Assembly: GCA_035529855.1 (NCBI GenBank)
Contig: DATKVX010000025.1
Location: 1-51,664, forward strand
Direction of reading: 5' to 3'
Length of the DNA stretch: 51,664 bases
Source of the DNA: a bacterium
GTDB taxonomy: Bacteria; RBG-13-66-14; B26-G2; WVWN01
In this document: positions 7,143-15,034 of the stretch, one piece after another
How positions within the stretch are numbered: position 1 is the first letter of the stretch
Layout: each line of letters begins with the position of its first letter
Program-made: the position numbers and the translations under genes
The notes under the pieces: model-generated
The model's input: only the letters and a program-made list of their open reading frames with translations
What the model was told of the DNA's origin: nothing
Databases searched by the model: none

Positions 7143-7759
7143 TCTCGCACCTGAGAGGGGTCGTCCTGAAGAAGAAGCGCGACGCCGTCGTGGTGGAGGC
7201 GGGCGGCGTCGGTTACGACGTGTTGCTGCCGGGCGCGGTGGCGGCCCAGCTCGAGGAAGTCGGCCCGGGCGACGAGGTCTCGCTCGTCATCTCGTACCAC
7301 CTGGTCGCGACCCCCTCCCGCATTACGCCCCTTATGGTCGGCTTCGCCAACGACGTCGAACGCGAGTTCTTCGAGCACTTCATCTCGGTATCGGGAATAG
7401 GGCCGAAGGCCGCGGCGCGGGCGTTGACGCTGCCGTTCGCCCGCGTCGCCCAGGCCATCATCGAGGAGGACGTGGCCGCCCTTACGCTCCTGCCCGGCGT
7501 GGGCCGCAAGCGCGCCGAGGAGATAATCCACCAGCTCAAGGGCAAGGTCGCGGCGGCCGCGCTGTGCCGGACGCGGGCGGAGGCCGCGCCCCCGAGCGCC
7601 GCGGGGGCGCTCCTTGAGGCGGAGGCGGTACTCGAGCAGCTCGGCTACAGCCGCGCGGAGATACGGGCCTTAATAGATAACCTCGGCGACGGCGCCCGCG
7701 ATTGCACCACCGCTGAAGAAGTGCTCGCGCTCATCTACGCGCGCCAAAGGGCCAAGTGA
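7139..7759 (+). CDS. ruvA: Holliday junction branch migration protein RuvA
   Basis: 206 residues. Domain I is the OB fold (MISHLRGVVLKKKRDAVVVE, 'GVGYDVLLPG'). Domain II carries helix-hairpin-helix motifs ('FISVSGIGPKAAARAL' and 'LTLLPGVGRKRAEEII'). The short C-terminal domain III ('EQLGYSRAEIRALI') binds RuvB. RuvA tetramers hold the four-way junction while RuvB drives migration. It overlaps both neighbours by four bases or fewer. Confidence 0.97.
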   Translation: MISHLRGVVLKKKRDAVVVEAGGVGYDVLLPGAVAAQLEEVGPGDEVSLVISYHLVATPSRITPLMVGFANDVEREFFEHFISVSGIGPKAAARALTLPFARVAQAIIEEDVAALTLLPGVGRKRAEEIIHQLKGKVAAAALCRTRAEAAPPSAAGALLEAEAVLEQLGYSRAEIRALIDNLGDGARDCTTAEEVLALIYARQRAK

Positions 7760-8826
7760 TGGCGGAAGTTTCGCGCAACGAGCTCATCGCCCGGGAGGAG
7801 AAGCCGGAGGACGCTACGTTCACGGCGCCGCTGCGGCCCCGCCGCTTCGACGAGTTCGTAGGCCAGCGGCAGGTATTAAAAAATTTGGAAATCGCCGTGG
7901 AAGCGGCGACCGAACGCGGCGAGCCGCTGGACCACCTCCTCCTCTACAGCCCGCCCGGGCTGGGCAAGACGACGCTGGCCCACGTCGTCGCCAACGAGAT
8001 GAAGGTGCACATCACCGCCACCTCCGGCCCGGCGCTGGAGCGCCCCGGCGACCTCATGGGGATCCTGACCAACCTCGGCGAACGCGACATCCTCTTCATA
8101 GACGAAATCCACCGCCTCCCGCGGGTGGTGGAGGAGTTCCTGTACCCGGCGTTGGAGGAATTCAAAATAGACTTCATCCTGGACAAGGGCCCCGACGCGC
8201 GGACCGTGAAGTTCAACCTGAAGCGGTTTACGCTCATCGGCGCCACGACGCGGGCGGGTTTGCTAACCACGCCCCTGCGGGACCGCTTCGGCCTGTTCCA
8301 TCACCTCGAGTTCTACCCGCCGGCGGACCTCGAGTGTATACTCCTTCGCTCGGCCGAGATATTGAACGTGCCGCTGACGGCGGGCGGCGCGGGGGCCGTG
8401 GCGCGGCGGGCGCGGGGTACGCCGCGGGTGGCGAACCGCTTGCTGCGGCGCGTCCGGGACTACGCCCAGGTAAAGGGGCGCGACGAGTTGGACGACGAGG
8501 CCGCGGCCGAGGCGCTCAAGTTACTGGGCATCGACGAGGAGGGGTTGGACGCCCTCGACCGCCGCGTGCTGGAAGTGATAATCGAGACCTACGACGGGGG
8601 GCCGGTGGGCCTGAAGGCGCTGGCGGCGACGCTCAACGAGGAAGAGGATACGCTGGCCGACGTCGTCGAGCCGTTTCTACTCAAGATCGGCTTCCTGGGC
8701 CGGACGCAACGCGGCCGCGTCGCGACGCGCCGGGCGTACGAGCACCTGGGGAAGAAGGCGCCCCGCGACCTCCCCGAAATCGAACCCCTGCCCTTCGAGG
8801 AGGACGGCGGCTACGACGCCCTTTGA
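7759..8826 (+). CDS. ruvB: Holliday junction branch migration ATPase RuvB
   Basis: 355 residues from the ATG; a GTG three bases earlier would overlap the ruvA stop. The hexameric AAA+ motor has Walker A GLGKTT (about 67-72), Walker B FIDEIH (about 113-118), sensor 1 at 'LIGATTRAG' and the arginine-finger region 'TPLRDRFG'. The C-terminal winged helix ends with the usual 'LGRTQRGRVATRRAYEHLG'. A charged tail of about 20 residues follows. Confidence 0.97.
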   Translation: MAEVSRNELIAREEKPEDATFTAPLRPRRFDEFVGQRQVLKNLEIAVEAATERGEPLDHLLLYSPPGLGKTTLAHVVANEMKVHITATSGPALERPGDLMGILTNLGERDILFIDEIHRLPRVVEEFLYPALEEFKIDFILDKGPDARTVKFNLKRFTLIGATTRAGLLTTPLRDRFGLFHHLEFYPPADLECILLRSAEILNVPLTAGGAGAVARRARGTPRVANRLLRRVRDYAQVKGRDELDDEAAAEALKLLGIDEEGLDALDRRVLEVIIETYDGGPVGLKALAATLNEEEDTLADVVEPFLLKIGFLGRTQRGRVATRRAYEHLGKKAPRDLPEIEPLPFEEDGGYDAL

Positions 8827-8829
8827 GAT

Positions 8830-9414
8830 ATGGGTAACGTATTCGATATCCCCCTAGCCGAGGCGCGCGCGGAGATGCTCGCGCTCATCCGCGAAGTCGC
8901 GTACGCCGAGGGCGACTTCACGCTGGCGTCGGGCAAGAAGAGCAAATATTACATAGACGGCCGGCGCGTAACGATTCACCCCCGCGGCGCGGTCCTGACC
9001 GGCGTGCTTTTTTTAGATACGATACGCGACCTGCTCGAGGAGGGCGGCGAGCCGCTCGGCATAACCGGCATGACGCTGGGGGCGGACCCCATAATCACGG
9101 CCGCGGCGATGGCGGCGGCGGCCGCCGGGTACGAGCTCTTCCCGGTCTACTGCCGCAAAGAGCCGAAGGGCCACGGCGCCGGCCGCCAGCTCGAGGGCTA
9201 CGTCGACCCCGTGAAGCGGTGCGTCGTCGTCGAGGACACGGCGACGACGGGGGCGTCGGCGCTCAAGGCCGCGGCCGCGGCTCGAGCCGCCGGCATCGAG
9301 CCGCTGGCCGTCGTGCTGCTGGTGGACCGCGGCGAGGGCGCCCGGGAAGCGGTCGAGGAGGCGGGGCTGGAGTTCCGGGCGGTGTTCACCGTCGGAGAAC
9401 TCAAATCTCGGTGA
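8830..9414 (+). CDS. pyrE: Orotate phosphoribosyltransferase
   Basis: 194 residues. It converts orotate and PRPP to OMP in pyrimidine synthesis. The PRPP-binding loop VVVEDTATTGAS lies at about 132-143; 'FTLASGKKSKYYIDGR' (30-45) and the flexible loop 'RKEPKGHGAGRQLEG' (109-123) are characteristic. It begins three bases after the ruvB stop, so it is probably read from the ruv transcript. No terminator was recognised after it. Confidence 0.95.
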   Translation: MGNVFDIPLAEARAEMLALIREVAYAEGDFTLASGKKSKYYIDGRRVTIHPRGAVLTGVLFLDTIRDLLEEGGEPLGITGMTLGADPIITAAAMAAAAAGYELFPVYCRKEPKGHGAGRQLEGYVDPVKRCVVVEDTATTGASALKAAAAARAAGIEPLAVVLLVDRGEGAREAVEEAGLEFRAVFTVGELKSR

Positions 9415-9489
9415 GAAATGGACCGCAGCCTTTTAACGATGATGCGCCGGGGTGTTAGATATTATTAAGGGCGAATAGCGCGCGAGGGC

Positions 9490-9552
9490 GAAATTATACA
9501 AATCTCGCAATCTGTATAATTTCTCGGGCGGGTTTTATACATTTCTATAAAA
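9490..9552. repeat. Two consecutive inverted repeats, candidate operator region
   Basis: GAAATTATACA (9490-9500) and its exact complement TGTATAATTTC (9513-9523) form an 11-bp dyad with a 12-base gap. A second dyad TTTTATA (9533-9539)/TATAAAA (9546-9552) follows, and a third TATAAAA occurs near 9566. The A/T content contrasts sharply with the GC-rich surroundings. The dyads lie 115-180 bases upstream of the CHAT-like gene, and several TATAAT-like hexamers overlap them. The rest of the 9415-9667 gap holds only a small CCGGCGCGCCGG palindrome just before the next start. Confidence 0.5.
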
Positions 9553-9667
9553 GGCCGGTTTGGTATAAAAGGTCGCCGTTGTGCGGTTCCTGCGGCTCGC
9601 TTTCGTTCCGTAAAAGGTAAAAAATAAGCCGGGAAATAAAAAACCGCCGGCGCGCCGGTATTATTTT

Positions 9668-10273
9668 ATGAGGAAGTGCACGAAGAGAGCACGCAAGAAA
9701 TTCCGCACCCTCGACAGGATAATCTGCCTGGAGGGCGAGTGGTCCGCCGACATCCGCAGCGAGGAGTCGGTGAAGCCGCTACTCCAGATCCTGCAGCGGC
9801 GCGGCGAGATTAAATTCATCTACCGCCGGTGCGGGACCAAGGCCGAGCTTGCGTACTACCTCCAACAGAAAAAATATTACCGCGACTACCAGATCGTATA
9901 TCTGTCTTTCCACGGCGCGCGCGGCAAACTAAAGATATCGCCGCACGAGGTGATAACGTTGCCGGAGATAGCGGACCTCGCTCACGGCGCGTTTAAGAAA
10001 AAGCTCGTTTACTTCGGGAGTTGTAAGACGCTGAAAGCGGTTGACGAACAGCTCAAGGATTTTTTGAAGAAAACCGGGGCCGCGGCCGTCGCCGGGTATA
10101 CCAAGGACGTGGGGTGGGTGGAGTCGAGCGCCTTCGAGCTGTTGTTCTTGTATTGGGCGGCATATTATAAAAAACCCGCGTACCTGCTACGCAAGTTGGC
10201 GGCACGTTATTCTCGGTTGCAGAAATTAATGGGATTTAGATATTATACCGGCCGCGGCCCGAGGAGGCTATAG
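9668..10273 (+). CDS. Stand-alone CHAT/caspase-like protein (DUF6642-like)
   Basis: 201 residues, basic. Residues 73-83 (YQIVYLSFHGA) and 112-121 (KLVYFGSCKT) place H82 and C119 at the ends of two beta strands, the spacing and context of the His-Cys dyad in CHAT and caspase-like proteases. 'GAAAVAGYTKDVGWVESSAF' (137-156) matches the strand and substrate region that follows in CHAT domains. There is no fused sensor, repeat or membrane domain, unlike most CHAT proteins. There is no Shine-Dalgarno; the ATG follows a CCGG palindrome and an A/T stretch. The family link to DUF6642 is from memory. Confidence 0.6.
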   Translation: MRKCTKRARKKFRTLDRIICLEGEWSADIRSEESVKPLLQILQRRGEIKFIYRRCGTKAELAYYLQQKKYYRDYQIVYLSFHGARGKLKISPHEVITLPEIADLAHGAFKKKLVYFGSCKTLKAVDEQLKDFLKKTGAAAVAGYTKDVGWVESSAFELLFLYWAAYYKKPAYLLRKLAARYSRLQKLMGFRYYTGRGPRRL

Positions 10274-10277
10274 GCTC

Positions 10278-10303
10278 AAGGCGCCGGCCGCGGCGCCTTT
10301 TTT
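10278..10303. terminator. Terminator after the CHAT-like gene
   Basis: A perfect 9-bp stem AAGGCGCCG (10278-10286)/CGGCGCCTT (10291-10299) with loop GCCG and a T run, strong in the plus direction. It abuts the end of the transposase remnant on the other strand. Confidence 0.85.
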
Positions 10304-10676
10304 ATTTGAAGATGAATACGGCCCGGCCGTCGCCGGCCTGGAGGGGCGCGCCTTCGGCGGGCCAAGGTTGACGACGGCTGCGGTGGCGAGGTCTTCGGCG
10401 TGCCTGCTTCGGCGGTATGCCGTGGGCCCGTAAGAGGGCGCGGACGGTTTCCCGGCCCACGGCTATGCCCTCCACCTCGTTGAGCTTCTCGGTGAAATGG
10501 AGGTCGTTGAAGTCGTGGTAGATGTTGGTTCTAAGCTCCACGATCCGGTCGCGTCTCGCGGGTTCGATGGCCCGGCGGGAGGGACGGCCGCGCCGCGCGG
10601 CCAGCTCGGCCGGGAAGTCGGCGTCGTCCTTGGCGCCGAAGAGGTCGAAATAGGGTGGCGAGCGCTCGTAACTCAC
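10302..10676 (-). pseudogene. ISNCY-family transposase remnant
   Basis: 124 residues remain. 'DFNDLHFTEKLNEVEGIAV', 'RETVRALLRAHGIPPKQ' and 'RPRHRSRRQPWPAEGAPLQ' match the helix-turn-helix region that precedes the DDE catalytic domain of ISNCY transposases, and 'RRGRPSRR' matches the linker before it. The frame stops right where the catalytic 'QIDGS' segment should begin, and the 35 N-terminal residues do not resemble the family. So both ends are lost. No terminal inverted repeats are visible. Confidence 0.65.
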
Positions 10677-10725
10677 TTAGGATTATATAACATATTAGGC
10701 CGGGGCGTGTCAGCGTCAAAAACCG

Positions 10726-10754
10726 TTGCGGGAGAGGGTGTTATCGGTTATATT
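10726..10754 (+). promoter_or_regulatory. Promoter of the first paralogous lipoprotein
   Basis: TTGCGG (10726-10731), 17-base spacer, TATATT (10749-10754). The 3' part TTATCGGTTATATT is nearly identical to that of the paralog's promoter. Confidence 0.5.
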
Positions 10755-10812
10755 CATTACGCGGCCGTACGTAGCGTCGTTGCGCTACTTCGGTACGGGT
10801 GCGAGTACTCGA

Positions 10813-11430
10813 ATGTTGCGTCGGTTTATACAGAAAAGTAATCCCGTAATTGCGGGCGTCGCGTTGGCGGCGGCCGCGGTCCCGTTCCTATTTTCCTGCG
10901 GCGACGACGAGGGCCCCACCGGCCCCACGCTGCCGTTCAACTACCGCCATCCCGACGGCGGGGAGTGGATTTACGGCTACGAGAGCATGGAGTTCGCGCG
11001 GTACGTTATCGCCGGGACCTACGACCACCCCGCGGGCGGCGAGACGCAGAAGTTGTACGAGTACGTCCGCGGCCGGAGCGGTTGGGAGGAGTCGTTCGTC
11101 TACTACCTCAAGGTGGGCGCGGACGACGTAAAGATATACGCCGACGCCGAGGCGAACCAGTTCATAGTGCTGCTCAAGTTCCCGCTGACGCAGGGCGGAA
11201 GCTGGGACGCGGGCCTGGGGCTGAGGGCGACGTTCGTCGCCGTCGAGAAGGTTACGGTCAGCGCCGGCACGTTCAATTGCGCCCGGGTGGCCTATACCGG
11301 CGGCCCGGGCACCTTCACCGTCTGGTGGGCGTCCGGCGCGGGCGGGTGGGGCGCCAGGAACGCCGGCTGGTGGGCCCTGGGCGGAGAACCGATCGTGCTC
11401 GAGCTAGGCTGGTACAATTTACCGACTTAA
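10813..11430 (+). CDS. Lipoprotein, first of a tandem paralogous pair
   Basis: 205 residues from the ATG at 10813; this start gives a standard lipoprotein signal (MLRRFIQKSN, hydrophobic core, Cys29 in FLFSCG), whereas the longer open frame adds 29 residues that overlap the promoter. The mature part begins with a GDDEGPTGPT linker, then a beta-rich domain with 'GGEWIYGYESMEF', 'YDHPAGGETQKLYEYV', 'FPLTQGGSWDAGLGL' and a final 'WWALGGEPIVLELGWYNLPT'. Function is unknown. A terminator at 11483 separates it from its paralog. Confidence 0.75.
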   Translation: MLRRFIQKSNPVIAGVALAAAAVPFLFSCGDDEGPTGPTLPFNYRHPDGGEWIYGYESMEFARYVIAGTYDHPAGGETQKLYEYVRGRSGWEESFVYYLKVGADDVKIYADAEANQFIVLLKFPLTQGGSWDAGLGLRATFVAVEKVTVSAGTFNCARVAYTGGPGTFTVWWASGAGGWGARNAGWWALGGEPIVLELGWYNLPT

Positions 11431-11482
11431 CGTCGGCGCGAGGCCGGGGTCGGGAAGCAACGGTTTAGTTTTAATAAAAAAC

Positions 11483-11506
11483 CGCCGGCCGTCAAGGCCG
11501 GCGTTT
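11483..11506 (+). terminator. Terminator between the paralogous lipoproteins
   Basis: CGCCGGCC (11483-11490)/GGCCGGCG (11496-11503) with loop GTCAA, preceded by AAAAAA and followed by TTTA. It could also act in the other direction. Confidence 0.6.
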
Positions 11507-11589
11507 ACCGCGATTTCCCGACGGGATGTTCACGGCGAGCGAAGCGTCGTAGCGGGGCCCGGGCGTTTTCGGCGAAGGTAAAATAATTG

Positions 11590-11618
11590 TTGCAACCAGC
11601 CGGCTTATCGGTTATGTT
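11590..11618 (+). promoter_or_regulatory. Promoter of the second paralogous lipoprotein
   Basis: TTGCAA (11590-11595), 17-base spacer, TATGTT (11613-11618). TTATCGGTTATGTT repeats the motif of the first paralog's promoter. About 100 bases of leader follow; nothing else was recognised in it. Confidence 0.5.
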
Positions 11619-11725
11619 TACCTTTGCCGAGACGTTTGTGGCGCTTTTCTCAGGGCAGGGGGAATTAACTGCTAACGTCCATAATCGGACGCAGGCGCGG
11701 TCCGCGCCAGAGAGGAGCTAGTCGT

Positions 11726-12346
11726 ATGGTTAAGCGGTTATTAGCAGGGCGTTACGTGATCGCAATCGCGGCGGTTTTGCTGGCGGCGAGTGCCCCGTTG
11801 TTGGTATCGTGCGGAGACGACGACGAGCCCACCGCCCCCACGACGCCGGCGTTTGCGTATCCCCATATGAACGGCGCCGAATGGATTTACAACTATAAGG
11901 GTGAAACGGCCGCGAAGTACACGATATCCGGCGTTTTTAATCACCCCACCGCAGGCGAAACGCAAAAGTTCTACGAGTACGTCCAGGGCGAGAGCGGTTG
12001 GGAGCTGTTCAACCTTTACTATCTTAAAGCAACCGATAACGACGTCCGGTTATACTTAGACCCCGAGAAGAGTCAATTCACGACCTTACTCAAGTTCCCG
12101 TTGAAGTCGGGCGATACCTGGGACGCCGGCCTGGGCTTGACCGCGAACGTTTCGGGGCCGGAGAAGGTTTCGGTCCCCGCGGGTTCGTTCAATTGCTTCA
12201 AGATCGACTACACCGGGGTCGGGACGAGCTTTACCTTTTGGTGGCCTTCCAACCTGGGCGGCATAGGCGCCAAGAACCACGGTTGGTGGTCCTTGGGCGA
12301 GGACCCCATTACCACGGAACTCGCTTCGTACAATTTACCGACGTAG
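11726..12346 (+). CDS. Lipoprotein, second of a tandem paralogous pair
   Basis: 206 residues; GAGGAG stands 10 bases upstream of the ATG. The lipobox Cys29 (LLVSCG) is at the same residue number as in the upstream paralog, and the order of blocks is the same: GDDDEPTAPT linker, 'GAEWIYNYKGE', 'NHPTAGETQKFYEYVQGESGWE', 'FPLKSGDTWDAGLGL', 'VPAGSFNCFKIDY' and 'WWSLGEDPITTELASYNLPT'. The two clearly arose by duplication and have diverged. The exact Cys in SFNC/TFNC is shared. Function unknown; likely an outer-surface or periplasmic beta protein. Confidence 0.75.
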   Translation: MVKRLLAGRYVIAIAAVLLAASAPLLVSCGDDDEPTAPTTPAFAYPHMNGAEWIYNYKGETAAKYTISGVFNHPTAGETQKFYEYVQGESGWELFNLYYLKATDNDVRLYLDPEKSQFTTLLKFPLKSGDTWDAGLGLTANVSGPEKVSVPAGSFNCFKIDYTGVGTSFTFWWPSNLGGIGAKNHGWWSLGEDPITTELASYNLPT

Positions 12347-12396
12347 CGTCCGGAAAGACGCTCCGGTTGTCCGCCGCATCGTCTTCGCGGCGAAAG

Positions 12397-12423
12397 AAAG
12401 CCGGCCCTCGGGCCGGCTTTTTT
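12397..12423. terminator. Bidirectional terminator
   Basis: A perfect 10-bp stem AAAGCCGGCC (12397-12406)/GGCCGGCTTT (12411-12420), loop CTCG, with T's following and A's preceding. It ends the lipoprotein transcript and the minus-strand pseudogene transcript. Confidence 0.85.
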
Positions 12424-12441
12424 AACGGTTTTTGGAACCCG

Positions 12442-12984
12442 TTACGGCGCGGAGGAGGACGTCTCGTCCGTTCCCGCCGGTTCCTCGGCCGCGGCGAACT
12501 CTTCCTCGGCCTCGTCCGCCGGTGCGTCTTCGGCCGGCTCCGCTTCCGTGGGCGGGCCATTACCCCAATCCCAATCCCAACGCCACCGGAAAGGCCCCTC
12601 GTCCCAATCCTCCCAGTCGTCTATTCCGGACCAACCCAGCAGTCGCGCAATCTCGACGGTCTTGCGCACGGTCCCGGTCGCGGCGCCGGACTACAGGACC
12701 TCGCCGGTTTGTACGTCCAGGGTGCGGAGGTTGACCGTTACTTTGGCGTTGGCGCGGACGGTGGGGTCGCCGCCGCGGCCGCGCGAGCTGAAACGGTCGA
12801 ACCAAAGCTCGGCGGCGACGACGCGATACGCCAGCGCCCGGGTCGCGCGGTACGGCGTGAGCGCGGTGTCTTCTTCGCCCGGGTTGGCGATGCCGGGTGC
12901 GGTTGCGTCGGCCGTGCGTTCCTTTCGACCCGTAAAGTCGGGAGATAGTTTAACGCGGGCCGACCCGAGTGGGCCGACCCGCAT
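12442..12984 (-). pseudogene. CsgG/LpoB-like protein gene interrupted by an amber codon
   Basis: Two minus-strand frames (12984-12691 and 12690-12442) are in the same phase and join across a single TAG at 12691-12693. The joint reads 'VTVNLRTLDVQTGEVL', stop, 'SGAATGTVRKTVEIARLLGW'. In CsgG, LpoB and related lipoproteins this strand reads TGEVLW-S-G-x-A-x-G, so the stop replaces a tryptophan (TGG to TAG). The C-terminal tail is acidic (EAEPAEDAPADEAEEE). The 5' end also looks eroded: another frame further upstream reads VRYYVKINFAP and then stops. Either a recent pseudogene or a sequencing error. Confidence 0.55.
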
Positions 12985-13100
12985 GTACGCTCGTCGCGGA
13001 GCGCGAGTCGTTAACGGGGCGCGAAATTTATCTTTACGTAATAGCGCACCCGTCTAGTCACGGCGGTTTTCTCGCCGGCCTGGGCTGGCGTCGTTCCGGG

Positions 13101-14603
13101 CTAACTGTCGGCGGGTTCCGCGCGTACGAAGTATACGAAATAAACGCCGGGCAGGATTTCGGCTTGCGACAGGACGTATTCGCGGCGGAGCCGCGGCGAC
13201 GTCGCCATCTCGCGCTCGGCGGGCCACTGCGTACTTTTAACTACGTCGTCGATGGAGACCGGGCCGGGGGAGAATACGAGGCCGTAGATGAGGACGTAGT
13301 AAGGTTCTTGGTCCAGGACGTAATCGGTCGCGGAGAGATTGTGTCCCGGGAAGGCGAAGGTCCTTTTACCCCGGCGCGCGACGTACGGGTCGGTTAGGCC
13401 CAGCATGTCGACGGTGTAGAGGCCGCTGTAATACGGGATGATGCCGGCCGCGGTCGTCGCCAGCGTAGCCCCGGGCGGCGCGTTCTCGGCGAGCCATTTC
13501 CCGGCGACGACGTGTAGTTCGTGGGGTTGGCGGTACTGGCGGGCGTAGAAGAAGCCGGGGATGAATTGTAATAGGCTGGTCGCGACCAGCGCCACGGCCA
13601 ACGTCGCCAGCACCCACCGGCGTAACCGGCCGAGCGACGTGACGACGTCGTACAGGGTCGCGGCGACGGCGACGAGCGCGAGAGGGATAATCGGCTGATA
13701 GAAGCGCACCGAGGGTTTCATATCGCCGCCGACGGCGATTACGTATACCACGAGGACCGCGAAGAGGGTGCCCCACAGATAGAAGACCTTGCGCGGTTTC
13801 GCGGCAAGCGGGAGGAGCAGGAAGAAAGGCGAAAATTTCAACAGGAAGCCCGCCGTGTACTTAAGGCCGTATATGAATTCCGTCCCCCGGGCCCCTACTT
13901 TGGCGTAAAAAGTATTGGGCAGGAAGGCACCGTAGTAGGCGAGGCGCCAACCTTCGTACGCGGTCGCGGCGACGACGATGGCGCCGAGCCAGAGGGCGAA
14001 GCGGCGCGGGTTGGCGCGCGCCGTCGCGACGTAGAACGGCAGCGCGGCGATGAAGACGAGGGCGCCGTCCGGCCGCGTGAGGAAGGTCAAGATAATCAAG
14101 GCGGCGGACAACGGCTTCCTGGCGGCGTCGACATATTCTTCGCTCGCGCGCCAGGCGGCGGCGGTTACGAGGAGGACGAAGAGGGAGGTCTCCAACCCCT
14201 GGGCGGCCTCCAGCAGAAAGTCGCCGTTGGCCGCGAGCATGGCCGCGGCGACTACGCCCATATATTCGCCCGCGTAACGGCGGCCCAGAAAGGCCGTTAG
14301 TACGATGGCCCCCAGGCTGGCGGCGACGCCGAACCATCGGCCCGCGGCGGGCGCCGCTATCCCCGCCTTTACCGCGGCCGCGACCAACAGCGTCCACAAG
14401 AAGTTCGTGTAACCTTCGACGCGTTCGCCGACGTTGTAGACCAGGCCGTTGCCGGCGACGAGGTTCTCCGCGTAACGAAAAGAGATGTACGCGTCGTCCT
14501 GCGTGATGTCGCCGAAGGAGGCTTCGGTTGCGGCCGCGGCCAGGCATACCGCCGCGACGCCGGCGAAAAAAAATATCCGCCTATTTCTACCGGTGGGGTT
14601 CAA
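13101..14603 (-). CDS. GT-C glycosyltransferase, protein mannosyltransferase/AftB-like
   Basis: 500 residues from a TTG start, about 11 membrane helices. The first extracytoplasmic loop has 'DDAYISFRYAENLVAGNGLV' followed by Y-N and 'GERVEGYTNFLWTLL', a signature of a bacterial GT-C subgroup whose DD pair is the expected metal or catalytic site. A C-terminal soluble domain includes 'WLAENAPPGATLATTAAGIIPYYSG'. Such enzymes move a sugar from a polyprenyl-phosphate donor to an acceptor outside the membrane. It lies upstream of the pseudogene on the same strand. Confidence 0.75.
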   Translation of the reverse strand: MNPTGRNRRIFFFAGVAAVCLAAAATEASFGDITQDDAYISFRYAENLVAGNGLVYNVGERVEGYTNFLWTLLVAAAVKAGIAAPAAGRWFGVAASLGAIVLTAFLGRRYAGEYMGVVAAAMLAANGDFLLEAAQGLETSLFVLLVTAAAWRASEEYVDAARKPLSAALIILTFLTRPDGALVFIAALPFYVATARANPRRFALWLGAIVVAATAYEGWRLAYYGAFLPNTFYAKVGARGTEFIYGLKYTAGFLLKFSPFFLLLPLAAKPRKVFYLWGTLFAVLVVYVIAVGGDMKPSVRFYQPIIPLALVAVAATLYDVVTSLGRLRRWVLATLAVALVATSLLQFIPGFFYARQYRQPHELHVVAGKWLAENAPPGATLATTAAGIIPYYSGLYTVDMLGLTDPYVARRGKRTFAFPGHNLSATDYVLDQEPYYVLIYGLVFSPGPVSIDDVVKSTQWPAEREMATSPRLRREYVLSQAEILPGVYFVYFVRAEPADS

Positions 14604-14634
14604 GCGTTAATCGCCCGTTGATACGCGTCGGGTC

Positions 14635-14997
14635 TTAAGCCTTCTTGGCCGACTCCCACAAGCCCACGACGCCGCCGGCCGGGTCTTCGAATATCGTATA
14701 CCAACCCATTTCGCCTACGGCCGTTTTAGGCGTCGTTATCTTGCCGCCGGCGGCCTCGACTTCCTTCGCCTTTTCATCTACGGAGGCGACGAAGACGTAG
14801 ACCAGGCAGCCCGCCTCGCCGCACTTGCACGGCTCTTTGACGAGGTTGAAACCGCCGCCGGGGCCGTCGTCGGGCGTCCACATGGCGTAATCCGTCTTCG
14901 GGTCGACCTCGACCTTCCACCCGAAGACCTTCTCGTAGAACGCCTTGGATTTGGCGAAGTCGGTCGTCGGGATCTCTATGTGGCATATTCCGTGCAT
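14635..14997 (-). CDS. VOC (glyoxalase/bleomycin-resistance) family protein
   Basis: 120 residues, one VOC unit of two beta-alpha-beta-beta-beta modules. It starts MHGICHIEIPTTDFAKSKAF with 'YEKVFGWKVE', and ends 'GWYTIFEDPAGGVVGLWE'. H6 and E in the terminal GLWE are candidate metal ligands. An internal CKCGEAGC cluster (three cysteines, about 57-64) is a less usual insert. A ribosome site AAGGAG precedes the ATG. Substrate unknown. Confidence 0.85.
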   Translation of the reverse strand: MHGICHIEIPTTDFAKSKAFYEKVFGWKVEVDPKTDYAMWTPDDGPGGGFNLVKEPCKCGEAGCLVYVFVASVDEKAKEVEAAGGKITTPKTAVGEMGWYTIFEDPAGGVVGLWESAKKA

Positions 14998-15034
14998 AAA
15001 GGCTCCTTTCCCCCGCTCGTTACGATTAGAAAGT

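Noticed and set aside
9643-9660. Terminator in front of the CHAT-like gene
   Set aside because: CCGGCGCGCCGG is a perfect palindrome with no loop and is followed by the start codon region rather than a T tract. It was kept only as a possible structure near the start.
12691-12693. Pyrrolysine or UGA-type recoding at the stop inside the CsgG-like frame
   Set aside because: The codon is TAG, the expected residue is Trp, no downstream insertion element is seen, and the 5' part of the gene is also damaged.
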